From positions 1 through 36,967 of the forward strand of contig JAFQHF010000169.1 in the NCBI GenBank assembly GCA_017398105.1: a stretch of 36,967 nucleotides of DNA. Direction: 5' to 3'. The translations under genes and the position numbers were made by a program. Of the stretch, positions 16,038 through 23,493 are shown piece by piece; positions within the stretch are counted from its first letter, which is position 1, and every line of letters begins with the position of its first letter. The DNA is from Oscillospiraceae bacterium (GTDB lineage: Bacteria > Bacillota_A > Clostridia > Oscillospirales > Oscillospiraceae). The notes under the pieces are model-generated. The model was not told the DNA's origin. It did no database searches and saw only the letters and a program-made list of their open reading frames with translations.

Positions 16038-16076
16038 CGTTGGTAAAGCGCATTTATTTACCAACGGATTTACCAA
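16038..16076 (+). repeat. Right arm-type repeats and hairpin after int
   Basis: ATTTACCAA at 16056-16064 and 16068-16076 repeats the pair at 378-397. An inverted copy upstream makes a perfect 10-bp stem, CGTTGGTAAA (16038-16047) with TTTACCAACG (16057-16066). The hairpin begins 8 bp after the int stop codon and has no T-tract, so protein binding is more likely than termination. Confidence 0.55.
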
Positions 16077-16214
16077 TATTGCAGGAAAAAGCATGAGAAA
16101 ACACGGGAAGATTTGAGAAGATATCCCGAAAACACAGAAACAAGAAAATGCCGAAAAACCCTGCAATATTGGGCATTTGAGAAGAAATACAAGACTTATT
16201 TGGAGATATAAGAC

Positions 16215-16260
16215 GATGATAAAAATACTATTTGTCTGCCACGGCAATATCTGCCGCAGT
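16215..16260 (+). other. Right attachment site overlapping the phosphatase start codon
   Basis: GATGATAAAAAT at 16215-16226 and TGCCACGGCA at 16234-16243 recur at 267-278 and 289-298. The element therefore ends at or just inside the first codons of the phosphatase gene, and its right end supplies the GGAG ribosome-binding site and probably the promoter of that gene. Confidence 0.75.
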
Positions 16261-16647
16261 CCTATGGGGGAATATGTTTTAAAGGATATGGTGAAAAAGG
16301 CCGGACTTTCTGAGCGGTTTGAGATCGCTTCTGCGGCAGTGAGCCGGGAGGAGATTGGGAATCCGGTGTATCCTCCTGCCCGGCGGGAGCTAAGTAAGCA
16401 CGGCATTTCCTGCCAGGGGCATGCTGCCCGGCAGGTGACCATGAAGGATTACCACCACTTTGACCGGATCTATTATATGGATGCCAGCAATGCCCGGTGG
16501 CTTTCCCGGATGCTGCCGAAGGACCCGGACAAGATCCGGCCCCTGCTGGATCACGATGTGGCCGACCCCTGGTACACCGGGGATTTTGCAGAAACCTGGC
16601 GGGATATCCTGGCCGGATGTGAGAAAATTATGGAGGAATTTGCATGA
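16216..16647 (+). CDS. Low-molecular-weight protein tyrosine phosphatase
   Basis: A 143-residue cytoplasmic phosphatase. The P-loop C8-HGNIC-R14-S15 carries the nucleophile cysteine and phosphate-binding arginine, and the general acid is D117 in the DPW motif. The length is typical. Low-molecular-weight phosphatases remove phosphate from protein tyrosines or arginines. The ATG at 16216 is chosen from homology: the P-loop cysteine is normally about residue 8-12. The ATG at 16177 would add 13 residues unlike the family. The gene is intact although the mobile element inserted in its start region. The next gene overlaps its stop codon by 4 bp. Confidence 0.9.
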   Translation: MIKILFVCHGNICRSPMGEYVLKDMVKKAGLSERFEIASAAVSREEIGNPVYPPARRELSKHGISCQGHAARQVTMKDYHHFDRIYYMDASNARWLSRMLPKDPDKIRPLLDHDVADPWYTGDFAETWRDILAGCEKIMEEFA

Positions 16648-17177
16648 ACCGGGAACTTCTGGAAGAAAAGCTGGCACAGCTTCCGCTGTATATCTATGAC
16701 TGGATCGATCCGAAGGAGCTGGAATTCTCCCAGCGGATTCGCTGGATCTGTGAAAACGAATGCCCCATGTATGGAAAATCCTGGGCCTGCCCTCCCGGCG
16801 TGGGCAGCGTGAACCGGTGCAAGACCAAATGCCTGGGTTACGAAAACTGCCTGATGATCTCCACCATTGTGGAGGTTTCCGACATTGCCGACCTGGAGGA
16901 GACCCTGGCCACCCGGCCGGAGCACGAGGACATCACCAACCAGGTTCGCGATGCCATGCGGGAGCTAGGTGTGGAGCCCTATGTTCTGTCCACAGAAGCC
17001 TGCACCATCTGCGAGCACTGCGCCATTGCGGAGGGCAAGCCCTGCCGGTTTCCGGAGAAGATGCACCCCTGCGTGGAAAGCCACGGCATCAACGTGATCC
17101 CCGTGCTGGAAAGCCGGGGGCTGGAATTCCAGTTCGGCGCCAACGTTGTCACCTGGATCTCCCTGCTGTTCTATTAA
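16644..17177 (+). CDS. DUF2284 predicted metal-binding protein
   Basis: A 177-residue cysteine-rich protein. Cysteines occur as C-x3-C (ENECPMYG), a WACPPG motif, C-x3-C around KTKCLGYENC, and a second cluster (ACTICEHCAI, then CRFPEKMHPCVE). This pattern matches DUF2284/COG5423, predicted metal-binding proteins, some of them linked to cobalamin- or iron-sulfur-related metabolism. The substrate is unknown. It starts inside the phosphatase stop codon (ATGA), so the two are translationally coupled. Confidence 0.85.
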   Translation: MNRELLEEKLAQLPLYIYDWIDPKELEFSQRIRWICENECPMYGKSWACPPGVGSVNRCKTKCLGYENCLMISTIVEVSDIADLEETLATRPEHEDITNQVRDAMRELGVEPYVLSTEACTICEHCAIAEGKPCRFPEKMHPCVESHGINVIPVLESRGLEFQFGANVVTWISLLFY

Positions 17178-17178
17178 G

Positions 17179-17739
17179 ATGGGAAAGCAATTCAAAACCG
17201 AACGGGCCGCCCAGCAGCAGGCCCACATCTGCCAGGCTCTGGTGGCTCTGATGGAGAAGCAGAGCTACGGCGAGATTTCTGTCAGCGGCATCTGCGTCCA
17301 GGCGGACATACCCCGCAGAACCTTTTACTACTACTTTGACAGCAAGGAAGATGTTCTGTCCTTCCTGCTGGACGGAGTGCTGAAAGAATGCGCTCTGGAA
17401 TCCATGCTGCGCACCTCCCGGCCGGAAGAGCTGGCGCCGAGCCTTACCCGGTTCTTCCGCTACTGGCGGGACTGCCGCCGCCGGGAGCTGACGGTGCTGA
17501 TGCGCAGCGGACTGGAGCAGGAGCTGATCATGCGGTGCCTGAGATGGGTCAGCTCGGAACAGCAATGGACACAGCTGGTTGCCGATTATACGGAGGAGGA
17601 ACGCTCCGTCAGTATGCTGCTGGGAATCACCAGCGTGTTTTATACGCTGCTGCACTGGTGCGCCCGGGAATTCCGGCAAAGCCCCGAATACATGGCCGCC
17701 TGCGTAGCCCGGATTCTGACAACGCCGCTGGTAAAGTGA
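17179..17739 (+). CDS. TetR/AcrR-family transcriptional regulator
   Basis: A 186-residue regulator. The N-terminal helix-turn-helix is typical of TetR proteins: residues 28-60 contain EISVSGICVQADIPRRTFYYYFDSK. The C-terminal ligand-binding part is helical, with several tryptophans, and the ligand cannot be predicted. The ATG at 17179 begins one base after the stop of the DUF2284 gene. It forms the third gene of an operon with the phosphatase, and it may regulate that operon or the downstream beta-galactosidase. Confidence 0.85.
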   Translation: MGKQFKTERAAQQQAHICQALVALMEKQSYGEISVSGICVQADIPRRTFYYYFDSKEDVLSFLLDGVLKECALESMLRTSRPEELAPSLTRFFRYWRDCRRRELTVLMRSGLEQELIMRCLRWVSSEQQWTQLVADYTEEERSVSMLLGITSVFYTLLHWCAREFRQSPEYMAACVARILTTPLVK

Positions 17740-17760
17740 AATTATGCAAACCATTTACAA

Positions 17761-17787
17761 GGGAGGATTTTAAATCCTCCCTTTTTT
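17761..17787 (+). terminator. Terminator after the TetR gene, made from a repeat arm
   Basis: GGGAGGATTTTAAATCCTCCC followed by TTTTTT. The stem is one arm of the chromosomal GTAGGGG-type palindrome, so a repeat appears to serve as the operon terminator. Confidence 0.85.
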
Positions 17788-17826
17788 CTTCGGAGGGATC
17801 AGGGCGGATTGGAAATCCGCCCCTAC
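17761..17826 (+). repeat. GTAGGGG-type repeat, short copy
   Basis: Two palindromic arms in close succession: the GGAGGATT...AATCCTCC arm at 17761-17781 and the GGGCGGATTGGAAATCCGCCCCTAC arm at 17802-17826. The central part found in longer copies is missing and the left GTAG end is lost. Confidence 0.8.
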
Positions 17827-17931
17827 AAAAACCATTGTACCATTATCATTTTCCCCGGCCTTTTAGGATAATCACCAAAAAGCCCGGGGTTCTTTTCTGC
17901 ACAAACCTGCACAGGTGCGCAGTTTTGAACA

Positions 17932-17960
17932 TTGTATTTTGCGCATCTGCCATTTATAAT
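17932..17960 (+). promoter_or_regulatory. Promoter of the beta-galactosidase gene
   Basis: TTGTAT at 17932-17937, a 17-bp spacer and TATAAT at 17955-17960, 48 bp upstream of the start codon. TGCACAAACCTGCACAGGTGCGCA at about 17898-17921, just upstream, contains CCTGCACAGG-like inverted elements that could be an operator. Confidence 0.6.
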
Positions 17961-18008
17961 GAAAATGTTAAAGAAAATCGGATTTCTGACGAAAGGAGCG
18001 CACATCAT

Positions 18009-20201
18009 ATGCGTCAAATCGTAAACCTGAATACCAAGTGGGCCTTCTCCAAGGAATGCACCGCTGTTCCTGCTGCCATGCCCGGCAACTGGCACTGGGT
18101 ACATCTGCCCCATACCTGGAACGCCATCGACGGCCAGGACGGCGGCGGTGACTACTACCGGGGCAAGTGCTACTATGCCAAGACCATCGACAAGATCGAC
18201 CTTCCCGAAAGCCAGCGCTACTTCCTGGAAATTAACGGTGCCAACCACACCGCCGCCGTTTACTGGAACGGCCAAAAGGTTGGCTATCACCAGGGCGGCT
18301 ACTCCACCTGGCGCGTGGACGTGACCGATGTGATGGCTTCCTCCAATTTCATCGTCTTTGAAGTGGACAACTCCATTGTGGACAATGTCTATCCCCAGCA
18401 CGCGGACTTTACCTTCTACGGCGGTCTGTACCGGGATGTGAATCTCATCTGCGTGCCCGAAAGCCACTTCGAGCTGGAGCATTACGGCACCCCCGGCATC
18501 AAGGTCACGCCCATCGTTGACGGCGATAACGCCAGCGTGGAGATTGAGGTCTGGACAAAGAACGCAGACGGCAAGGCGCTGACCTACATCATCACCGATG
18601 GAGAAGGCGCAGTGGTCGCCGAGACCACCACCGCCGAGACCAAGGTCAATTTCGTTATTGAAAACGTCCACAAGTGGCAGGCCCGGAAGGACCCCTACCT
18701 GTACACCGCCACTGTCAAGCTGGAAAGCTTCGATACCGTTTCCACCCGTTTCGGCTGCCGCTCCTATGTGATCGACCCCGACAACGGCTTCATCCTCAAC
18801 GGTGAGGAATACCCCCTGCGGGGTGTGGCCCGCCACCAGGACCGTCTGGGCCTGGGCAACGCACTGCTTCCCGAGCACCATGCAGAGGATGTGGACATGA
18901 TCATGGAAGGCGGCTTCACCACCATCCGGCTGGCCCACTATCAGCACAACCAGTATTTCTACGACCTGTGCGACGAAAAGGGTCTGGTGCTCTGGGCTGA
19001 GATCCCCTACATCACCACCCATCTTCCCAACGGCAAGGAAAACACCATCCAGCAGATGACCGAGCTGATCACCCAGAACTACAACCACCCCTCCATCGTG
19101 GTCTGGGGCCTTTCCAACGAGATCGATGCCAACGGTGTCAACGAAGCAGATGTGATCGACAACCACAAAAAGCTGAACGCTCTGGTGCATGAGATGGACA
19201 AGACCCGCCTGACCACCATGGCTGCCGTCTCCCCCTGCCCCACTGACCATCCCTACATTTCCATCCCCGATACCGTCTCCTACAACCACTATTTCGGCTG
19301 GTACGGCGGCACCATTGAGACCTACGGCCCCTGGTTCGACAAGTTCCACGCCGAGCATCCCAATCAGCCCATCGGCATCTCCGAGTACGGCTGCGAAGCC
19401 CTGTGGTGGCACAATTCCAATCCCGAAGCCGGTGACTATTCCGAAGAATACCAGGCTGTTTACCACGAGTCCCTGATTAAGCAGCTGTTCACCCGGAAGT
19501 ATATGTGGGCCACCCACTGCTGGAATATGTTTGACTTTGCTGCCGATGCCCGCAACGAAGGCGGTGAGGCCGGTCAGAACCACAAGGGTCTGGTGACCTT
19601 TGACCGGAAGTACAAGAAGGATGCCTTCTATGCCTACAAGGCATGGCTGTCTGACGAGCCCTTCGTCCACCTGTGCTCCAAACGTTATGTCGACCGCACC
19701 GAAGATGTGACCAAGGTCACCGTTTACTCCAACCTGCCTGAGGTAGAGCTGTTTGCAAACGGCGTTTCCGTCGGAAAGAAGGAAGCAGCCGACCACTTCT
19801 TCTATTTCCAGGTTCCCAATGTGGGAGAAACCAGACTGGTGGCCGTGGCCGGTGACTGCCGTGACGAGAGCGTCATCCGCAAGGTGTCCGAGCCCAATCC
19901 CGCCTACATCCTCACCGAAAAGGGCGCTGTGCTGAACTGGTGGGACATCATCCACATCGACGGCTATGCCGACCTGAACACCAAGCTGAGCAAGGTGGTG
20001 GCCGCTGCGGGCATGGACGAAACCTGCCGTCTGCTGGCCCCTCTGCTGGGCCCTGCCGCCCGGAAAGAAGGCGTGGGTATGCTGGATGCCATGACCGTGC
20101 TCCGGGCCATCAACGTCATCACCGGCATGATGCGCATGCCCGTCACCAAGGAAATGCTGATGGACCTGAACGCCGAACTGAACAAGATCGCTCTGGTATA
20201 A
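18009..20201 (+). CDS. Beta-galactosidase, glycoside hydrolase family 2
   Basis: A 730-residue family 2 glycosidase, cytoplasmic because no signal peptide is visible. The order is jelly-roll sugar-binding domain (about 1-170, with WVHLPHTWN), immunoglobulin-like domain (about 175-265), then TIM barrel (from about 270, RGVARHQD). Acid/base Glu371 is in SNEI and nucleophile Glu459 in ISEYG. It should hydrolyse beta-galactosides. Close relatives include beta-glucuronidases, but the typical glucuronidase N-x-K motif is not evident. A further beta domain and a 70-residue helical tail end the protein. The ATG at 18009 follows AAAGGAG. The gene is alone, with its own promoter and a terminator hairpin. 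Confidence 0.88.
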   Translation: MRQIVNLNTKWAFSKECTAVPAAMPGNWHWVHLPHTWNAIDGQDGGGDYYRGKCYYAKTIDKIDLPESQRYFLEINGANHTAAVYWNGQKVGYHQGGYSTWRVDVTDVMASSNFIVFEVDNSIVDNVYPQHADFTFYGGLYRDVNLICVPESHFELEHYGTPGIKVTPIVDGDNASVEIEVWTKNADGKALTYIITDGEGAVVAETTTAETKVNFVIENVHKWQARKDPYLYTATVKLESFDTVSTRFGCRSYVIDPDNGFILNGEEYPLRGVARHQDRLGLGNALLPEHHAEDVDMIMEGGFTTIRLAHYQHNQYFYDLCDEKGLVLWAEIPYITTHLPNGKENTIQQMTELITQNYNHPSIVVWGLSNEIDANGVNEADVIDNHKKLNALVHEMDKTRLTTMAAVSPCPTDHPYISIPDTVSYNHYFGWYGGTIETYGPWFDKFHAEHPNQPIGISEYGCEALWWHNSNPEAGDYSEEYQAVYHESLIKQLFTRKYMWATHCWNMFDFAADARNEGGEAGQNHKGLVTFDRKYKKDAFYAYKAWLSDEPFVHLCSKRYVDRTEDVTKVTVYSNLPEVELFANGVSVGKKEAADHFFYFQVPNVGETRLVAVAGDCRDESVIRKVSEPNPAYILTEKGAVLNWWDIIHIDGYADLNTKLSKVVAAAGMDETCRLLAPLLGPAARKEGVGMLDAMTVLRAINVITGMMRMPVTKEMLMDLNAELNKIALV

Positions 20202-20204
20202 CGC

Positions 20205-20240
20205 AAAAAATCGCCTCCCTCATTCCCGAGGGAGGCGGTC
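20205..20240. terminator. Hairpin terminator between convergent genes
   Basis: GCCTCCCTC-ATTCCC-GAGGGAGGC at 20213-20236. On the minus strand it is followed by ATTTTTT, so it can terminate the leftward CxxC-protein transcript. On the plus strand the T-tract is weak (GGTCTTT), but it may still end the beta-galactosidase transcript. Confidence 0.7.
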
Positions 20241-20261
20241 TTTCGTCCGTCATCATAATTC

Positions 20262-20372
20262 GTAGGGGAGGATTTTGAATCCTCCCTTATACCTTCGTCC
20301 ATAAAGCGGTATGAAAATACGAAGGCACTTTGTTATCGTTACGCTGTGGGCGGATTGGAAATCCGCCCCTAC
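20262..20372 (+). repeat. GTAGGGG...CCCCTAC MITE-like repeat, copy 2
   Basis: A 111-bp unit bounded by GTAGGGG and CCCCTAC, with a hairpin arm at each end (GGAGGATT/AATCCTCC and GGCGGATT/AATCCGCC) and a central ATGAAAATACGAAGG stretch. It is nearly identical to the copies at 22150 and 22313. Confidence 0.9.
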
Positions 20373-20387
20373 AATATTTTTCCCGGC

Positions 20388-21986
20388 TTATTTCCGGTAC
20401 TTGCCCTTGCTGCCCTTTTTCAGGATGATCACCAGCACCACGGTGCAGGCGATGGCGCAGGCAATGGTGATAAAGAACAGCACCTTCCACCAGGCAAAGC
20501 CGCTTTCTTCTGCGGCGGGAACCTTTCCTTCAGATTTCTGCACGCCGCATATGGTGCAGGTGTACAGAACCGAATCCTCCGGACCCTCTTCCCCTTCGTC
20601 CCAGGTATGGGGCTCTGCCTCGCTCAGCTCTCCGCAGTCACATGCCTGCCAGTGGACTTCGGCATCGCTCTGCCACTGCTGTGCAAATTCATGGACATGG
20701 GCTTCCAGGGCCGGGGCCATCTCATAGGAACAGATCCTGCACAGCTGAGGGGTATCCTCGGTGGCTTCCTCGCCGGGCTCGTGCTCGGCCTTATCACAGG
20801 ATTCTCCGCAGAGGGTGCAGTCGGCCCAGTGGCCGCCTGCGTCATAGAACCAGCCGCCGTCATAATTATGGGCGGTGGGGGTCACATAGCCGCAGTCGTT
20901 GCAGTCCGGGTCGCAGGGATCGTCGTATACATGCTCGGCAAAATCCTTCTGCTCCTCACAGCCGGCACAGGCGATCCAGTGACCGGTCTCGTCAGAGGAC
21001 AGGGTCTTGCCGTAATTGTGGGTGTGGTTCAGCTTTGCCGTCAGGGTGTAGCCGCAGGTCAGGCAGATCTGGGCCTTTTCCTCGGTGGCCGCAGGGCCGG
21101 GATAGTGCTTGCCGAAGTCCTTCTGGTCGCCGCAGATGGTGCAGCCGTGCCAGTGGCCCTTGGAATTCTTGCTCCAGATGGTGGCGTACTTATGCTCCGT
21201 CTCCCGGGTCAGGCCGCAGACATTGCAGTCGGTATCGCAGTCATTGTCCCAGGTGTGGGTGGTCAGCTTGGGGATCACCTCGATCAGCGCGCCGCCGCAG
21301 GTGGTGCACAGATGGATGAAGCCGCCCTCCTCCGCACAGGTGGGGGGAACGGACACGGTGCCGCCGTCCCAGGCATGGGCGCCGGATTCGCTGTGGCCGC
21401 AGTGGATGCAGGAACGGCTGTGGGTAGTCTCCGTCAAAGCCCAGTCACCCATGGTGTGGGTGGTGGACACGGGCATGGTCTCTTCCTTCCGGGTGCCGCA
21501 GCCGGTGCAGGTATAGCTCTTGATGCCGGTATCCTTGCAGGTGGGCTGCTTGTCCACCTGGCCAAGATTCCAGGTATGTCCGGCGGTTTCCTCCACACCG
21601 CAGTCGGTGCAGGAGCGCTTATGATTGCTGCCGTCCACATTCTGCCAGCCGGCCCAGACATGGGTGCCGGTTGCAGCCAGCTCGCCGTTTTTGGTGGCAC
21701 CGCAGAGGGTGCAGGTATATTTGATGGAGCCGGGTGTCTTGCAGCCGGGATAAGCCAGCACCGCGCCGTTATCCCAGGCATGTGTACACTCCGTGGGAGC
21801 AGGAGGATTTGTGGCAGGGGGCGTTGTGACCGGAGGCTCCGCAGCCGGAGGTGCGCTGGGTGCCGGATCGGCTGCAGGGGTTTCCGCCGCGGGTGCGGGG
21901 GCTTCCCCGGTCTCGGAAGCAAAGGCCGGTACCGCCAGAGCCAGCAGCAGCGCCAGACTCAGCCACAGGCAAAGAACTCTTCTCAT
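20388..21986 (-). CDS. Secreted, membrane-anchored multi-CxxC repeat protein
   Basis: A 532-residue surface protein of unknown function. It has a signal peptide (residues 1-24, cleavage after AFA), a Pro/Ala/Glu/Thr-rich linker (25-66), then about 13 modules of 30-45 residues. A C-terminal transmembrane helix (about 500-522) and a lysine-rich tail finish it. Each module carries a His-x-Trp/Tyr pair (THTW, AHAWDGG, EHVYDDP) followed by C-x2-C-G (CTLCG, CTDCG, CNVCG). The regular cysteines and histidines suggest zinc-ribbon-like metal binding or disulfides in a rod-like stalk. The start follows AGAGGG. It has its own promoter and leader hairpin. No sortase motif is seen; anchoring is by the helix. 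Confidence 0.85.
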   Translation of the reverse strand: MRRVLCLWLSLALLLALAVPAFASETGEAPAPAAETPAADPAPSAPPAAEPPVTTPPATNPPAPTECTHAWDNGAVLAYPGCKTPGSIKYTCTLCGATKNGELAATGTHVWAGWQNVDGSNHKRSCTDCGVEETAGHTWNLGQVDKQPTCKDTGIKSYTCTGCGTRKEETMPVSTTHTMGDWALTETTHSRSCIHCGHSESGAHAWDGGTVSVPPTCAEEGGFIHLCTTCGGALIEVIPKLTTHTWDNDCDTDCNVCGLTRETEHKYATIWSKNSKGHWHGCTICGDQKDFGKHYPGPAATEEKAQICLTCGYTLTAKLNHTHNYGKTLSSDETGHWIACAGCEEQKDFAEHVYDDPCDPDCNDCGYVTPTAHNYDGGWFYDAGGHWADCTLCGESCDKAEHEPGEEATEDTPQLCRICSYEMAPALEAHVHEFAQQWQSDAEVHWQACDCGELSEAEPHTWDEGEEGPEDSVLYTCTICGVQKSEGKVPAAEESGFAWWKVLFFITIACAIACTVVLVIILKKGSKGKYRK

Positions 21987-22020
21987 AAAATTTCCCTCTC
22001 TTTCTCTGAACGAAACATTC

Positions 22021-22049
22021 GGAGGCTTTCCAAAATCCGGAAAGTCTCC
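22021..22049 (-). promoter_or_regulatory. 5' leader hairpin of the CxxC-protein gene
   Basis: On the minus strand GGAG-A-CTTTCC pairs with GGAAAG-C-CTCC around a 7-base loop, with one internal mismatch. It lies between the promoter and the ribosome-binding site, has no T-tract, and may stabilise or regulate the mRNA. Confidence 0.5.
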
Positions 22050-22057
22050 TTTTGCTT

Positions 22058-22086
22058 ACTATACGATAAATCAGCACCGATTGCAA
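22058..22086 (-). promoter_or_regulatory. Promoter of the CxxC-protein gene
   Basis: On the minus strand TTGCAA (22086-22081), a 17-bp spacer and TATAGT (22063-22058), about 70 bp upstream of the start codon. Confidence 0.65.
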
Positions 22087-22149
22087 CAAAATCAATTGTT
22101 AAGTTTTTCTTAATTAAACCTTAAGGTTTCGTCTTTGCCATACCCATTC

Positions 22150-22261
22150 GTAGGGGAGGATTTTTAATCCTCCCTTATGCTTTTGTCTATGAAGCCGGTA
22201 TGAAAATACGAAGGTGCTTTGTTATCGCTACGCTGTGGGCGGATTGGAAATCCGCCCCTAC
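22150..22261 (+). repeat. GTAGGGG...CCCCTAC repeat, copy 3
   Basis: A 112-bp unit almost identical to copy 4, which follows 51 bp later. Both are followed by AAAAT(C/T)TATAACGGAACAG, so the duplicated unit includes this flank. The pair fills the gap between the CxxC-protein promoter and the importer operon. Confidence 0.9.
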
Positions 22262-22312
22262 AAAATCTATAACGGAACAGAGCCCGACCTGAAGTTTGCT
22301 TATACCCAGCAC

Positions 22313-22424
22313 GTAGGGGAGGATTTTTAATCCTCCCTTATGCTTTCGTCTATGAAGCCGGTATGAAAATACGAAGGTGCTTTGTTATCGTTACGTTGTG
22401 GGCGGATTGGAAATCCGCCCCTAC
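22313..22424 (+). repeat. GTAGGGG...CCCCTAC repeat, copy 4
   Basis: Tandem neighbour of copy 3 in the same orientation, with the same arms and centre and only a few substitutions (for example TTACGTTGTGG against CTACGCTGTGG). Confidence 0.9.
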
Positions 22425-22444
22425 AAAATTTATAACGGAACAGG

Positions 22445-22476
22445 CCCCGGGCTGCTTGGTGCAGTCCGGGACCGGG
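22445..22476. other. GC-rich hairpin downstream of the importer operon
   Basis: CCCGGGCTGC-TTGGT-GCAGTCCGGG, a strong stem with one mismatch, 17 bp past the last permease stop codon. There is no T-tract on either strand, so it may protect the mRNA end and not act as an intrinsic terminator. Confidence 0.45.
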
Positions 22477-22492
22477 GAGAAATAGCGTATTT

Positions 22493-23491
22493 TCAGCGTT
22501 CCTCGCGGAAATAGTTGACGCCCAGAGAGGCAGGCAGGCCGCTGCCCCGCTTGCTGCGGATGGACGTTGCCACCAGCACGATGGCGGTGATGATGAAGGG
22601 CAGTGCCTGATACAGCTGGGTGGGAATGGCTGCCAGCCAGCCTAAGATGCCGGGGAAGGCTGCTGCCAGAGAGCTGCCGGATACCCGGAGGGTATTGAAG
22701 AAGCCAAAGACAAAGGTGCCTCCGATGGCCAGGGCAGGATTCCAGTTGGCGAAGATGACCAGTGCCACGGCGATCCAGCCGTAGCCGTTGATCCAGCAGC
22801 TGCTGTTGAAGGAGCCGGACATATTCAGACCCATGTAGTAGCCGCCGATGCCCATGATGCCGCAGCCCAGGCAGATGTGCAGATACTTCATACGTCTGAC
22901 GTTGATGCCCACAGAGTCTGCCGCGCCGGGATTCTCACCCACGGAGCGCAGCTTCAGGCCGGGGGTGGTGCGGTTTAAGTACCACCACATCACCAGCGCG
23001 ATGGCGATGCCCAGATACACCAGAATGTTGTGGCTGAACAGACCCTGACCCAGCAGAGGGATCTGAGACAGGCCAGGGATGGGAATGTCAGCAAAGCCGG
23101 CCTTGATGTTGGCATACTCGCCCATGATAGGCCAGGCCACGGATTTCAGGCCGTTGCCCACGAAGAAGTAGACACCCAGGCCGAAGGTGGTCAGCGTCAG
23201 GCCGGTGATGTTCTGATTCGCCTGCAGGGAAACCGTCATCACCGCGAACAGCAGGCCGCACAGGGCGGCGGTCAGGAAGGCCACCAGAATGCCCACCATC
23301 AGGGAATTGGCATAGCAGCCGCAGATGTAGCCGAAAATGGCGCCCACAGCCATGATGCCCTCCACGCCCAGATTCAGGCTGCCGGACTTTTCCACCACGA
23401 TCTCACCCACGGTGCCGTAAAGCAGAGGGATATTGTAGACCACGATGTTGTGAACGAAGGAAGTGAGCACTCCCAGCTTATCCAGTTCCAT
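22493..23491 (-). CDS. Nucleoside-type ABC transporter permease, second subunit (NupQ/YufQ-like)
   Basis: A membrane protein of 332 residues from the ATG at 23491, with about eight to nine hydrophobic helices. The N-terminal VEKSGSLNLGVEGIMAVGA and the loop GENPGAADSVGINVRRMKY are characteristic of the BPD_transp_2 permeases that work with BMP lipoproteins, which usually import nucleosides. GGAGG lies 9 bases before this ATG. A GTG at 23497 is possible but too close to that site. It begins 2 bp after the stop of the first permease, so the two are co-translated. Substrate range is inferred from the family and the neighbouring xpt. Confidence 0.88.
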   Translation of the reverse strand: MELDKLGVLTSFVHNIVVYNIPLLYGTVGEIVVEKSGSLNLGVEGIMAVGAIFGYICGCYANSLMVGILVAFLTAALCGLLFAVMTVSLQANQNITGLTLTTFGLGVYFFVGNGLKSVAWPIMGEYANIKAGFADIPIPGLSQIPLLGQGLFSHNILVYLGIAIALVMWWYLNRTTPGLKLRSVGENPGAADSVGINVRRMKYLHICLGCGIMGIGGYYMGLNMSGSFNSSCWINGYGWIAVALVIFANWNPALAIGGTFVFGFFNTLRVSGSSLAAAFPGILGWLAAIPTQLYQALPFIITAIVLVATSIRSKRGSGLPASLGVNYFREER

Positions 23492-23493
23492 GA

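Larger units (their letters stand above)
268..16226. mobile_element. Integrative mobilizable element (~16 kb) in the 5' end of the LMW phosphatase gene
   Basis: The boundaries are the two copies of the phosphatase-gene start. Between them lie TnpV, a restriction/defence cluster, an XRE regulator, an oriT-like site, a MobA/MobL relaxase, CHC2 primase-like and VapE-like replication proteins, an excisionase and a Tn916-like integrase. No coupling protein or type IV secretion genes are seen, so this is a mobilizable element needing a helper, not a self-transmissible ICE. The GTAGGGG palindromes common in the flanking chromosome are absent inside it. The integrase lies next to the right attachment site, the same arrangement as the neighbouring element to the left. 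Confidence 0.85.

Noticed and set aside
1..16226. Self-transmissible ICE
   Set aside because: No coupling ATPase, VirB4-like or other secretion genes are visible between the two attachment sites.
17823..19955. 710-codon minus-strand open frame
   Set aside because: It is the antisense of the beta-galactosidase, whose domains and catalytic residues are clear on the plus strand.
20346..22124. 592-codon plus-strand open frame
   Set aside because: It is the antisense of the CxxC protein, and it begins and ends in repeats. The minus-strand protein has a signal peptide, repeats and a membrane anchor.
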